Assembly: GCA_964371055.1 (NCBI GenBank)
Contig: CAYJLF010000013.1
Location: forward strand, 101,216-165,215
Source of the DNA: CAYJLF01 sp964371055
GTDB lineage: Bacteria; Eisenbacteria; RBG-16-71-46; CAIMUX01
Direction of reading: 5' to 3'
Length of the DNA: 64,000 bases
Below are positions 12,457 to 22,728 of the stretch, piece by piece (positions within the stretch are counted from its first letter, which is position 1; each line of letters begins with the position of its first letter). Made by a program: the position numbers and the translations under genes. A model generated the notes under the pieces. The model did no database searches. It was given only the letters and a program-made list of their open reading frames with translations, and was not told the DNA's origin.

Positions 12457-12481
12457 CCAGCGGCAGCTGGACTTCTTTTTT
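12457..12481 (+). terminator. Probable Rho-independent terminator
   Basis: CCAGC (12457-12461) pairs with GCTGG (12466-12470) around a GGCA loop, followed by a T-rich run to 12481 (ACTTCTTTTTT). It lies 58 bases after the activator stop and just before the PtsN-like gene. The stem is only 5 bp. Confidence 0.55.
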
Positions 12482-12512
12482 GGGGCCGGGATGCTTTTGT
12501 CCGGCGGGAACA

Positions 12513-12977
12513 ATGAGCCTGGGCGAACTACTGCGGGAGGACTGCGTCCTCCTCGACCTGACAGTGGCCGACAAGGCCGAGCTGGTGCGGTGCATGGTCG
12601 AGCGACTGGCCCGCGCGGGCCTGGTGGCCGAGGTATCCCCGGTGGCCCATGCCCTGCTCGAGCGGGAGCGGGTCATGAGCACCGGGATCGGCGGAGGCGT
12701 CGCCATCCCCCATGCTCAGAGCCCGGCCGTCGAAGCGCTGGCGGTCGCGCTGGCGCGGGTCCCGGAAGGCATCGACTTCGCCTCTCTCGATGAGAAGCCG
12801 GTCCGGCTCATCTTCATGATCGTCGGCCCCGAGGAGAGGGGCGGCTTCATCCGGATCCTCGCGCGCATCTCGCGGCTGCTCTATTCGGGCGATCTGCAGA
12901 GCCGGTTGCTCGCCGTCGAGAACCCGGCGGCGGCCGTTCGCGTCATCCGCGAGGAGGAAGACCGGCTCCGTGGCTGA
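12513..12977 (+). CDS. ptsN: PTS EIIA-2 / nitrogen-type IIA (PtsN-like) protein
   Basis: 154 residues, the size of a stand-alone fructose/nitrogen-type EIIA domain. The phosphorylatable His is His67 in G-G-G-V-A-I-P-H-A, preceded by the family motif E-R-E-x-x-x-S-T-G-I-G. These proteins accept phosphate from NPr/HPr and usually regulate metabolism or K+ transport instead of moving sugar. No permease lies nearby, in keeping with a regulatory role. The ATG at 12513 (M-S-L-G-E-L-L) is chosen because the domain begins there; the longer reading from 12414 adds sequence with no domain and crosses the terminator. The stop overlaps the GTG start of the VanZ-like gene. Confidence 0.85.
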   Translation: MSLGELLREDCVLLDLTVADKAELVRCMVERLARAGLVAEVSPVAHALLERERVMSTGIGGGVAIPHAQSPAVEALAVALARVPEGIDFASLDEKPVRLIFMIVGPEERGGFIRILARISRLLYSGDLQSRLLAVENPAAAVRVIREEEDRLRG

Positions 12978-13401
12978 GCGCGGCGGGGGTTCCGGCGAGG
13001 TCCGGCGGGTCCTGTCCGCCTGGTTGCCGGTGCTTCTGCTCGAGGCGGCGGTGCTCTTCGTCTCGAGCCGGCCGGGGTTGACCGCGCCGGCCACGATTCC
13101 GCATCTGGACAAGGCGGCCCACCTCTTCGAGTATGCGTTGCTCGGGGGGCTGATCCACCGCGCCTGGCGCGTGACGGGGCGATCGCGACGGTGGGCGTGG
13201 GTGGTCTCGATCCTCCTGGTTGCGCTTTTGGCCGCCGGGGACGAGAGGATGCAGGCGATGGTGCCGGGCCGGGACTCGAGTCCCGGCGACTGGCTGGCCG
13301 ACCTGCTCGGCGGGATCGCGGGAAACTGGGGGGCAGCGCGCTGGTTGGATCGGCGCCCGGCCCCCGCGAGGGTCGCGGCGTGGCCGCGGCGGGAAGGGTA
13401 G
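12970..13401 (+). CDS. VanZ-like family membrane protein
   Basis: 143 residues with three or four transmembrane segments (about 14-32, 48-65, 75-92 and 105-120). VanZ-like marks include D-K-x-x-H at 47-51, a D-E-x-x-Q segment (A-G-D-E-R-M-Q) and P-G-R-D-x-S-x-x-D-W-x-x-D-x-x-G. VanZ itself gives low-level teicoplanin resistance, but most family members have no known function. The GTG start at 12970 overlaps the end of the PtsN-like gene by 8 bases. The C-terminus is Arg/Pro-rich and cytoplasmic by inference. Confidence 0.8.
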   Translation: MAERGGGSGEVRRVLSAWLPVLLLEAAVLFVSSRPGLTAPATIPHLDKAAHLFEYALLGGLIHRAWRVTGRSRRWAWVVSILLVALLAAGDERMQAMVPGRDSSPGDWLADLLGGIAGNWGAARWLDRRPAPARVAAWPRREG

Positions 13402-13411
13402 GGACGACGGC

Positions 13412-15208
<1,797 letters not shown>

Positions 15209-15243
15209 TGCGCGCCCCCCTGGGTGCGCGGGAGCATGCTGAC

Positions 15244-16014
15244 ATGAGCGGACCATCGGAGGAGGCGCGGATCGCGCTCTTCATCGACTTCGAGAACATC
15301 GCCCTGGGGCTGAAGGGGCGCAAGAGCAAGAGCTGGGACATCCACCGGATCCTCGAGCGGTTGTTGGAGAAGGGACGGATCATCGCGAAGCGATCCTATG
15401 CCGACTGGACCCGTTACTCCGAGTACCGGGAGGCGCTGCACGAGGCCGCCATCGAGCTGATCGAGGTGCCGAAGCGCAGCCAGACCGGAAAGAACTCCGC
15501 GGACATCCGGCTGGTCGTGGACGCGCTCGACCTCTGCTACACGAAGGAGCACCTCGACACCTTCGTCATCGTCTCCGGCGACAGCGACTTCTCGCCGCTG
15601 GTCAGCAAGCTGAAGGAGAACAACAAGCGGGTGATCGGCGTCGGCCTCCGGGACGCGACGTCCGCGCTCCTGGCGGACAACTGCGACGAGTTCCTCTTCT
15701 ACGAGGACCTCGGTTCGCCGGCCGAAACGCGCCGGGCGGAGAAGGGGGGACCGGCGCCGACGAAGAAACAGGAGGCGTTCGACCTGCTGCTCGATTCGAT
15801 CGAGGCGCTGCTCCGCGAGAACAAGGACATTCTCTGGAGCTCGATGATCAAGGACACCATCAAGCGGAAGAAGCCGGCCTTCAGCGAGAACGCTTACGGC
15901 TACCGCACGTTCAGCGAGCTGTTGGAGGATGCCGCCCGGACCGGACTGATCCAGATCACCCGCGACACCAAGTCGGGCGGGACCTACGTTGTGACCGAGG
16001 TCCGCTTCCCGTAG
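15244..16014 (+). CDS. NYN-domain (LabA/DUF88-like) protein with OST-HTH/LOTUS domain
   Basis: 256 residues. The NYN (PIN-like) domain at about 8-155 has acidic positions typical of a nuclease: F-I-D-F-E-N near the start, N-S-A-D-I-R-L-V-V-D-A-L-D in the middle and V-S-G-D-S-D-F-S-P-L-V later. The C-terminal 80 residues look like an OST-HTH/LOTUS RNA-binding domain (I-K-R-K-K-P-A-F-S-E-N-A-Y-G). The pairing matches MARF1-like and bacterial LabA-like proteins and suggests RNA cleavage or binding; activity is inferred. An ATG at 15208 in the same frame overlaps the aspS stop and is a possible start; 15244 is preferred because the domain begins soon after. Confidence 0.82.
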   Translation: MSGPSEEARIALFIDFENIALGLKGRKSKSWDIHRILERLLEKGRIIAKRSYADWTRYSEYREALHEAAIELIEVPKRSQTGKNSADIRLVVDALDLCYTKEHLDTFVIVSGDSDFSPLVSKLKENNKRVIGVGLRDATSALLADNCDEFLFYEDLGSPAETRRAEKGGPAPTKKQEAFDLLLDSIEALLRENKDILWSSMIKDTIKRKKPAFSENAYGYRTFSELLEDAARTGLIQITRDTKSGGTYVVTEVRFP

Positions 16015-16072
16015 GGGGAACCCGGGAAGGCGGGGCGTGGTTCTGGCTCGGGGGTGGCGGCGCGCACACGGC

Positions 16073-16102
16073 TTGGCCGCGACCGGGATCGGGTGCTACC
16101 AT
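16073..16102 (+). promoter_or_regulatory. Predicted vegetative promoter for the lipoprotein-phoH run
   Basis: TTGGCC at 16073-16078, an 18-base spacer and TACCAT at 16097-16102. It lies 41 bases before the ATG at 16144 and could serve the whole run to recO. Confidence 0.5.
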
Positions 16103-16143
16103 CGGCCGGTCAGGGTCAGGTGGCGTGGAAGGAGGATTCACGG

Positions 16144-16434
16144 ATGAGGTTACGGGTATCGCTCGGGGCGGGCATCGCGGTGCTGCTGGCGCTGGCCGGC
16201 TGCGCCTCCCATCGCCCCTGCCCGGTCATTCCCATGCAGCTCAAGCTGGCGAAGCACGAGCTCGATTCCTATCAGAAGCAGGTGACGACCAAGGAGGCCG
16301 ACCTCGAGCGCGAGACGAACGGCCTCTCGATGGCCGAGACGCGCCTGCGGCAGCTCGAGGAGGAGGAGCAGCAGCTCAAGGCGCTGATCGAGTCGGGGAA
16401 GTCGGACGCGACCAAGAAGGAGGAGCGCCCATGA
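16144..16434 (+). CDS. Small coiled-coil lipoprotein
   Basis: 96 residues with a type II signal peptide (M-R-L-R-V-S-L, hydrophobic stretch, lipobox L-A-G-C at 18-21). After that comes a charged, Glu/Lys-rich coiled coil (about 38-85) and a Lys-rich tail. The ATG at 16144 has GGAGG about ten bases upstream and a predicted promoter. The stop overlaps the ATG of the LysM lipoprotein (ATGA), so the pair is probably translated together. The coiled-coil lipoprotein shape is reminiscent of envelope spacer proteins such as Lpp, but I recognise no family. Confidence 0.7.
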   Translation: MRLRVSLGAGIAVLLALAGCASHRPCPVIPMQLKLAKHELDSYQKQVTTKEADLERETNGLSMAETRLRQLEEEEQQLKALIESGKSDATKKEERP

Positions 16435-16976
16435 AGTCCGTCCGATTCTCGTGGCGTGCCGCCCGGGGCCTGGCGGCGCTCGGAGGAGTCCTCCTGCTGA
16501 TGACGGTCGCATGCAGCTCCGGCGGCCCGGCCCCCCCGCCCCGTGATCCCGCGAGCGGCGAATACTACACGCCGGAGGAGCTGCGCCGGCTTCCGCCCGA
16601 TGAGCTGGATCGTTACTGCTCCTTCATGGAGGCCAGCTTGCACGAGATGAAAACCCGCGCCGCGAGTCTCAAGGTCAGGCTCGACAGCCTGACCGTCCTC
16701 GCCGACACGTTGCGAGCGCGGCAGGTGTCGATCGGCAACCGCACACGCGAGATCTCGGCTCGGGTCCGTGAGCTGCGGCTGCGGGAAAAGGCGACCAACA
16801 CCTATGTCGTGGTGCCCGGAGACAACCTGCGCAAAATCGCCCGGACGGTCTACGGCGACGGCATGCGCTGGCGCGAGCTCTACCAGGCGAATCAGCGCCT
16901 GATCGGGTCGGAGGACGCGGAGCTGAAGCCCGGCACGCGGCTCTCGATTCCGCGTCAGGCCGAGGAGGCCCAGTAG
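16431..16976 (+). CDS. LysM-domain lipoprotein
   Basis: 181 residues. The signal peptide ends in M-T-V-A-C, so Cys24 is the likely lipidated residue. Residues 40-120 are charged and helical, probably a coiled coil, like the preceding gene. Residues about 123-177 form a LysM domain (Y-V-V-V-P-G-D-N-L-R-K-I-A, then W-R-E-L-Y-Q-A-N and L-K-P-G-T-R-L-S-I-P), which binds peptidoglycan. The protein probably ties the outer membrane to the wall; this is inference. It overlaps the preceding lipoprotein gene by 4 bases and phoH follows 26 bases later. Confidence 0.82.
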   Translation: MKSVRFSWRAARGLAALGGVLLLMTVACSSGGPAPPPRDPASGEYYTPEELRRLPPDELDRYCSFMEASLHEMKTRAASLKVRLDSLTVLADTLRARQVSIGNRTREISARVRELRLREKATNTYVVVPGDNLRKIARTVYGDGMRWRELYQANQRLIGSEDAELKPGTRLSIPRQAEEAQ

Positions 16977-17002
16977 ACCGCTCCGGAGAACGGGGAGGGA
17001 CC

Positions 17003-17977
17003 TTGCCAGCCGGACCGGCGCAGGAGTCGATCGATCTCTCCGGGCTCGATGCCCTCGCCCTTTTCGGGCAGGCGGACGGGAACCTGCGCGCGCTCGAACG
17101 ACGCTATGGCGTGACGTTGAGCGCGCGTGGCAGCACCCTTTCCGTCAGCGGTCCCGACGACGCGGTGCGGCGGGCCGGCGCCGCGCTCGGTCTCCTGGTG
17201 GAGCGGGTTCGGTCCGGCCGGGTCATCACCGACGAGGATCTCGCCTTTCTCTTCTCCGCCTCGGATGAGGCCCCCCCCGTGACGCTGCCCGACGACGACG
17301 TCGTCTTCTTCGGCGACAAGAAGCTGGTAAAGGTCCGGACCGCGGGGCAGGCCGCCTACGTCGAAGCGCTGAGGCGCCACGACATCGTCTTTGGGATCGG
17401 TCCGGCGGGGACGGGCAAGACCTATCTGGCGGTCGCGATGGCGATGCGGATGCTCAAGGAGAAGGCGGTCGAACGGGTCATCCTGGCGCGCCCCGCCGTC
17501 GAGGCGGGCGAGAGTCTCGGCTTCCTCCCCGGGGATTTGCAGGAAAAGGTCGATCCCTACCTCCGCCCGCTGCACGACGCGATGCAGGAGATGGTTCACT
17601 TCGAGAAGCTGCAGCGCCTGCTGCAACTGGGTATCATCGAAGTCGCGCCGCTCGCTTACATGCGTGGCCGGACCCTCTCCCGGGCCTTCGTGATCCTGGA
17701 CGAGGCCCAGAACACCAACCTGACGCAGATGAAGATGTTCCTCACGCGCCTCGGCCCGGGTTCCAAGGCGGCGGTCACCGGAGACATCACGCAGATCGAC
17801 CTGGACGATCCAGAGGCCTCCGGGCTGATCCGGATCCAGCAGATTCTTCGCGGCCTGGAAGGGGTCGCCTTCTGCTACTTCACGGAGAACGACGTGGTCC
17901 GGCACCGCCTCGTCCGCGAGATCATTCTGGCCTTCGACCGGAGCGCGGCGCCGCCGTCGGAGCTGGCCGACCGGTAG
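17003..17977 (+). CDS. phoH: PhoH-family ATPase (YbeZ)
   Basis: 324 residues. A short N-terminal KH-like segment is followed by the PhoH P-loop ATPase domain with Walker A G-P-A-G-T-G-K-T at Lys139 and Walker B V-I-L-D-E-A-Q-N. It also has the T-G-D-I-T-Q-I-D-L motif. PhoH/YbeZ usually sits beside ybeY and is tied to ribosome and RNA quality control. Here ybeY lies two genes on with pgpH between, a common phoH-pgpH-ybeY order. The TTG start at 17003 is supported by GGGGAGGGA at 16992-17000; no ATG fits the N-terminus. Confidence 0.93.
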   Translation: MPAGPAQESIDLSGLDALALFGQADGNLRALERRYGVTLSARGSTLSVSGPDDAVRRAGAALGLLVERVRSGRVITDEDLAFLFSASDEAPPVTLPDDDVVFFGDKKLVKVRTAGQAAYVEALRRHDIVFGIGPAGTGKTYLAVAMAMRMLKEKAVERVILARPAVEAGESLGFLPGDLQEKVDPYLRPLHDAMQEMVHFEKLQRLLQLGIIEVAPLAYMRGRTLSRAFVILDEAQNTNLTQMKMFLTRLGPGSKAAVTGDITQIDLDDPEASGLIRIQQILRGLEGVAFCYFTENDVVRHRLVREIILAFDRSAAPPSELADR

Positions 17978-17984
17978 GCACGCC

Positions 17985-20201
17985 ATGAACCCAGCCTCCG
18001 GCCAAGAGGGGTCGACCAGGCTCTCCTTCCGACAGCGATGGAGCGGGTTGCCGGTGCGCACGCACCGGTTGCTGGCGCTTGCCCTCGTGCTGCTGGCGGG
18101 AGCCTCGCTCATGCCGTGGCCGCGTCCTCGCGGCGCCGGCCGTTACGAGCTGGGCCGGATTCAGACGACGACGGTCATCGCGGAGTTCGACTACCCGGTG
18201 CTGAAGGATCCGGGCGAACTGGAGCGGGAACGCGTGGAGCGGGCGGGAAACACGCCCGCGGTGGTCGTGCGCTCGGATACGGCCATGACCGCCGCCTTCT
18301 CCCGTCTCGCCGATCTACGAGATGCAGTGCGCACGTTGCGGACCGTCCGGGGAGGACGCGATGAGCTCGTCCTGCCGCTCAGTCAGCAGGCTCTGATCCC
18401 TCTGCTCGTGGGCGACGGCGCGACGGCGCTGCTGCACCAGGCAGAGCTGCTCCTGCAGGATGTCATGCAGCGCGGGTTTGTCTCGCCGGAAGTGGCAGCG
18501 CAGCTGTCGGAGTATCGGGCCGTCCGGATCCGTGATCCCCTCGGAGACGCCGTGGTGCCGACCGATCAGCTCCTGACCGCCGATCGCGTGCGCGAACTGG
18601 CGCGCGGGCGCGCGGGGGCCCGGGACCTCCCGGCGGACGCGCTGGCCGAGGTCGTGGTCTATTGCGCGGTGCCGAACCTCAGGTTCGATCCCGAGGCGAC
18701 CGGGGCTTCGGTCGACCTCGCACTCGAGTCGATCGATCCGGCCGAGGGGCGCGTCCTGAAAGGGGAGAAGATCATCGGGGCCCACGAGCGGATCACGCCC
18801 GAGAGGCTCCGACTGCTCCGCTCCTACGAGTACTGGCGCGATCAGAGGGGCGGTGGCGCGGCCCTTTCCGCGTGGCTGCCGTCGTTCCTCGGCCGCCTCC
18901 TGATGCTGGCGCTCGCGATCGGCCTGGGGCTGGCCTACATCCATCTCAACCGTCCTGCCCTGCTCGAGAGCCCGGGCGATGTCTGGCTGCTGGCGCTCCT
19001 GGAGGCGCTGGTGCTCCTGATCGCCGCGCTCTTCCTGCGCGTGCTGGCGCTGCCGGCGCTCTTCGTGCCGGTGGCGACGATCTCCATCGTCGTCACGCTC
19101 CTCTTCGACGAGAGGCTGGCGCTCGCCGCCTCGATGCCGCCTCTGCTCCTCATCGCCGTCTTGAGCGGTGGGGGAGCGCCGTTTCTCGTCGTGATCGGGA
19201 CCGGGGCGGTCGCGACCGTCCTTCTGACCCACGCCGTACGGCAGCGCGCGCAGTTCTTCCGGCACCTCGCTTTCCTGCCGCTCATCCATCTCGCGATGGT
19301 CGGGGCGCTGGCCCTAGTGGACGGCGACCCGGCCTCGGAACTGGCGCGGGAGGCGGCGGTCGTCGTCGCCAATCCGCTCCTGGCGGCCGCGCTCGCCCTC
19401 TTCATCCTGCCCTATATCGAGGCGACCTTCGGGCGGGTCAGCGACATCTCGCTGCGCGAGTTCCAGGACCTGAACCGCCCGTTGCTCCGCAGAGTGGCGA
19501 TGATCGCGCCCGGGACCTATCACCACTCGATTCTGGTCGGCACGCTGGCGGAATCGGCGGCGACTGCGGTCGGAGCGAACCCGCTTCTGGCGCGGGTCAT
19601 CGGTTACTACCACGACATCGGCAAGGCGGCGAAGCCGGAGTACTTCGGCGAGAACATCGCCCTCGGCATGAAGAACCCGCACGACCGCCTCGCCCCCTCG
19701 ATGAGCCGCCTCATCCTCGAGTCTCATGTTCGCGAGGGGGTCATGATGGCGCAGGAGGATAAGCTGCCGCAGGAAGTGATCCACGGGATCCGCGAGCACC
19801 ACGGAGTCTCGCTGATGGATCAGGCGTGGCGGCGGGCGCGGCGCCAGGACCCCGAGGCGCGTCCCGAGGACTTTCGCTATCCCGGGCCCCGTCCCACCTC
19901 GCGCGAGTCGGCGATCGTCCTTCTGGCCAACGAGGTCGAGGGGGCGGCGCGCGGCCTGGAGGATCCGACGCCGAGCAGAATCAAGGGGCTCGTTCACCGC
20001 GTGGTGCAGGAGAACCTGGAGTGCACGAACCTGGACGAGAGCGGGTTGTCGCTCCGCGACATCGCGCGGGTGCGCGACTCCTTCGTGCCGATGCTGGCCG
20101 CCGCATTTCGTGGCCGCGTGCACACCGATCGCGGAAACGAGGAAGGATCGAATCGTGAGACCAATCCCCGTCGCACGCCGCAGCCGGGCGGCCGCCGTTG
20201 A
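17985..20201 (+). CDS. pgpH: 7TMR-HD family c-di-AMP phosphodiesterase (PgpH/YqfF-like)
   Basis: 738 residues. There is an N-terminal membrane helix (about 28-46) and a large extracytoplasmic domain (about 50-285, 7TMR-HDED type). Some seven transmembrane segments (about 300-480) precede a cytoplasmic HD phosphohydrolase domain. HD metal ligands include His513-His514 (Y-H-H-S), His543-Asp544 (Y-Y-H-D-I-G-K) and later H-x-H residues in I-R-E-H-H-G. In Gram-positive bacteria PgpH degrades cyclic di-AMP; whether this organism makes c-di-AMP cannot be seen here. The C-terminal tail overlaps the ybeY coding region by 47 bases. Confidence 0.9.
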   Translation: MNPASGQEGSTRLSFRQRWSGLPVRTHRLLALALVLLAGASLMPWPRPRGAGRYELGRIQTTTVIAEFDYPVLKDPGELERERVERAGNTPAVVVRSDTAMTAAFSRLADLRDAVRTLRTVRGGRDELVLPLSQQALIPLLVGDGATALLHQAELLLQDVMQRGFVSPEVAAQLSEYRAVRIRDPLGDAVVPTDQLLTADRVRELARGRAGARDLPADALAEVVVYCAVPNLRFDPEATGASVDLALESIDPAEGRVLKGEKIIGAHERITPERLRLLRSYEYWRDQRGGGAALSAWLPSFLGRLLMLALAIGLGLAYIHLNRPALLESPGDVWLLALLEALVLLIAALFLRVLALPALFVPVATISIVVTLLFDERLALAASMPPLLLIAVLSGGGAPFLVVIGTGAVATVLLTHAVRQRAQFFRHLAFLPLIHLAMVGALALVDGDPASELAREAAVVVANPLLAAALALFILPYIEATFGRVSDISLREFQDLNRPLLRRVAMIAPGTYHHSILVGTLAESAATAVGANPLLARVIGYYHDIGKAAKPEYFGENIALGMKNPHDRLAPSMSRLILESHVREGVMMAQEDKLPQEVIHGIREHHGVSLMDQAWRRARRQDPEARPEDFRYPGPRPTSRESAIVLLANEVEGAARGLEDPTPSRIKGLVHRVVQENLECTNLDESGLSLRDIARVRDSFVPMLAAAFRGRVHTDRGNEEGSNRETNPRRTPQPGGRR

Positions 20202-20652
20202 TCTCGATGCGCTCCGCCTTTTGGTGGAGCACTGTCTCGACGCAGAGCAGGTGGATCCCGGGATCGGGCTCGGACTCGTGCTGGCCGGAGATCGCCTGCA
20301 GCGCAGCCTGAACCGCTCGTGGCGCGGTCAGGACCGCGTGACGGACGTCCTCTCGTTCCCGTCCGGGGCGGAGGCCCCGCTGCCGGCGGGTGCGGAGCCG
20401 GAGTTGCGCCTCGCGGGTGAGGTCGTCGTCGCCCTGCCGCAATGCCTGCGCCAGGCCGCGGAACGCTGCGAGGCGCCGGGGCGGGAGTTGGCCCGCCTGG
20501 TCGTCCACGGCCTGCTGCACTGCCTGGGGTATGACCACGAGCGTCCGGAAGATCGCGCGCGGATGTCGCCGCGTGAACGCCGGTATCTCGCCTGGGCCGA
20601 TCGTACGGCGCTCACGCCGGGCCTGCTCCGGGTGGAGAGGGGGCGCGGTTGA
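20155..20652 (+). CDS. ybeY: Endoribonuclease YbeY
   Basis: 165 residues from a GTG at 20155, with GGAAGG nearby at 20141-20146. It carries the zinc-binding motif H-G-L-L-H-C-L-G-Y-D-H (His118, His122, His128). Earlier it has L-N-R-S-W-R-G-Q-D-R-V-T-D-V-L-S-F-P, the hallmark of the UPF0054 family. YbeY acts in 16S rRNA maturation and ribosome quality control, with phoH as its usual neighbour. The gene begins inside the 3' end of pgpH and its stop overlaps the TTG start of the next gene. Confidence 0.92.
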   Translation: MRPIPVARRSRAAAVDLDALRLLVEHCLDAEQVDPGIGLGLVLAGDRLQRSLNRSWRGQDRVTDVLSFPSGAEAPLPAGAEPELRLAGEVVVALPQCLRQAAERCEAPGRELARLVVHGLLHCLGYDHERPEDRARMSPRERRYLAWADRTALTPGLLRVERGRG

Positions 20653-21545
20653 ATCCGATCCTGCTTGCTCTCGTGGCCGTGCTCGTCGCGCTGCCACTCC
20701 TGGGGCGCCTCGCGGCGGCGCCCGGCCGGTCGGTCTCGGCGCCGCGGGGCTTCGCCCGGCAGCTCCTCCACCTGGGAGCAGTGGCCGCGACGATCCTGCT
20801 CGCGCTGGAGGGGGGGCGACCGCGCCCGGAGCATCCGGGATGGGACGTGAGCACGGTGCTGGCCGTCATGCTCGGCGGGCTCATCTGGACCGAGGGGATA
20901 CTCCTCTCTTTCGGCCCCATCTCCGCCCGCGGACGCCGGCTGGGCGAGGAGGGCGCCTCGGGTTCGACCGCCGAGACACCGGCCGAGGCCGAGTTCTGGA
21001 ATCCGCCGGCTTCACCCTCGGATCATGGTGAGGCCTCGGCCGATCGTGACGAGGGGACGCTCTCGGCGGAAGGAGAGGCGCTCTTGACCCGCATCGAGGG
21101 ACTCGATCGCGTGCCGGTGGCCGCCATCATGACTCCGCGTGAGCGAATCGTGTCGGTCGACGCGGAGGAAACGCTCAAGGACGCTCTCGCGGTCATGCGA
21201 GCCCGGGGGCGCACGCGCTTGCCGGTCACGGCCGGTTCGCCCGATCGAATCCTCGGCGTGGTCCACGCGAAGGACCTGGTGCCCCTGGTCCACCACGCCG
21301 AGCGTCCCACGATTCTGCGTCGTCACCTCCGCCGGGCGCTGCGGGTGCCCGTCGATCAGCCCGTCGCCGCCCTCCTCGAGGAGTTTCGTCGCCACCGCGT
21401 CCATATCGGCATCGTCAGCGATCGCCTCGGGCGGACGCTGGGGCTGGTGACGATGACCGACATCTACCGATCGATCGCCGGACCGAACGGCGAGGCGCCG
21501 CGGTGGGAGGGGACCGCCCGGGAGGATCGCAGCGATGGGCGCTGA
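20649..21545 (+). CDS. CBS-domain membrane protein (CorC/hemolysin-like)
   Basis: 298 residues from a TTG at 20649 that overlaps the ybeY stop. The N-terminal 95 residues hold two or three hydrophobic segments (3-20, 38-55, 66-90), shorter than a standard DUF21 domain. A Glu/Ser-rich linker follows, then a CBS pair (about 155-275) opened by the conserved R-V-P-V-A-A-I-M-T-P-R. CorC/HlyC relatives are linked to Mg2+/Co2+ efflux. No C-terminal CorC_HlyC domain is present, in contrast to the next gene, so the two may act as a pair. The name hemolysin is historical for this family. Confidence 0.78.
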   Translation: MNPILLALVAVLVALPLLGRLAAAPGRSVSAPRGFARQLLHLGAVAATILLALEGGRPRPEHPGWDVSTVLAVMLGGLIWTEGILLSFGPISARGRRLGEEGASGSTAETPAEAEFWNPPASPSDHGEASADRDEGTLSAEGEALLTRIEGLDRVPVAAIMTPRERIVSVDAEETLKDALAVMRARGRTRLPVTAGSPDRILGVVHAKDLVPLVHHAERPTILRRHLRRALRVPVDQPVAALLEEFRRHRVHIGIVSDRLGRTLGLVTMTDIYRSIAGPNGEAPRWEGTAREDRSDGR

Positions 21546-22728
21546 ACTGGCGGACCTCTCGCTCCTGCCGGGGAGCACCACGGTCATCGCCTGCCTTCTG
21601 TTGATGCTGACGGCCTGGGCCGGCGCGGCCCGGCGGCGCAGGGTTGGCGGGGGCTCTCCCGAGAGCGATCTCGCCCCGACCGCCGGGGTCCTGACCGAGG
21701 CCGTCGAGGTCCAGCTGGCGACCTGGCTGCTCGGCGTGTCGCTGCTGTGGCTTGCAGCCATGGTGGCTGACCCGCCCTCGTGGGCGAATGGCCGGACCTG
21801 GGGAATCGTGGTTGGCGGGCTTCTCGCGGCCGGTCCCGCCACCGTGGTGGGACGGCGTCTCGGATCCCGGGAGGATCCGTCGGCCGCCGTGCGCTGGCTC
21901 CTCGCCCCGTTGCACGGACTGGCCGGGTGGGTGCTCTGGCTCCGCGGGATCGCGGGGGAGCGAGGTCCGAGTCGGCTCGATCTCGTCGCCGGCGCTGACG
22001 ACGAACCGGCCGCACCCGACTCGCCCCGAGAGGGAGTGCTCGATCTCTCCGCGCTCTCGCTCGAGGAGGTGATGATCCCGCGATCGCAGGTCGTCGCGCT
22101 GGAGGCGCACCGCACGCCGCGCGATGTCCTGCCGGAAGTGCGGCTCCGGCCTCACTCGCTTTACCCGGTCTACGAGCGGACGATCGATCAGCCGCTGGGC
22201 GTGGTGTGGATCCTGGATCTCGCCGACCCATCCTCCGCGGATCGCCCGCTGCGCGAGTTGGCGCGCCCGGTGCCGATCCTCCCGGAGACCGCGAGGGGAC
22301 TGCGCCTCCTGGGTGATCTCTGCGGGCAGGCGATCCCGGCCGCGCTGGTGGTCGACGAGTTTGGCGGCATCGCCGGGCTCATCACGATCGAGGATCTGAT
22401 GGAGGTGCTGGTCGGCGATCTCGAAGGGGAGCACGAGGTGGTGCGCAACCGGGTCCTCGCGATGGAGGATGGCGTCTGGCGCGTCGACGGAAGCTGCGGA
22501 ATCGAGGAGCTCAACCGGCGGCTAGGGCCGGTCCTGCCGGAGGGAGAGTACGAGACCGTGGCCGGCTTCCTGCTGGATCGCCTCGGGGAGATCCCGGCGC
22601 CGGGCGAATCGATCGATGCCGGCCGCGCGCGCCTCGAGGTGCTGCAGGCGACGGAACGCCGGATCCTCTGGATTCGAGTGGAGCTCGCGCCCGAAGGGGC
22701 CGACGCCTTTTCCGGACGGGAGGGATGA
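21535..22728 (+). CDS. Hemolysin/CorC-like CBS-domain transporter protein
   Basis: 397 residues with an N-terminal membrane region of about four segments (15-32, 60-78, 88-105, 120-136). A CBS pair (about 180-300) follows, starting S-L-E-E-V-M-I-P-R and including V-V-D-E-F-G-G-I-A-G-L-I-T-I-E-D. The C-terminal CorC_HlyC domain (about 315-390) contains D-G-S-x-x-I-E-E-L-N and E-Y-E-T-V-A-G-F-L-L. The whole resembles the YhdP/CorC magnesium-cobalt family. The ATG at 21535 overlaps the preceding gene by 11 bases, and its stop overlaps the recO ATG. Confidence 0.83.
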   Translation: MGAELADLSLLPGSTTVIACLLLMLTAWAGAARRRRVGGGSPESDLAPTAGVLTEAVEVQLATWLLGVSLLWLAAMVADPPSWANGRTWGIVVGGLLAAGPATVVGRRLGSREDPSAAVRWLLAPLHGLAGWVLWLRGIAGERGPSRLDLVAGADDEPAAPDSPREGVLDLSALSLEEVMIPRSQVVALEAHRTPRDVLPEVRLRPHSLYPVYERTIDQPLGVVWILDLADPSSADRPLRELARPVPILPETARGLRLLGDLCGQAIPAALVVDEFGGIAGLITIEDLMEVLVGDLEGEHEVVRNRVLAMEDGVWRVDGSCGIEELNRRLGPVLPEGEYETVAGFLLDRLGEIPAPGESIDAGRARLEVLQATERRILWIRVELAPEGADAFSGREG

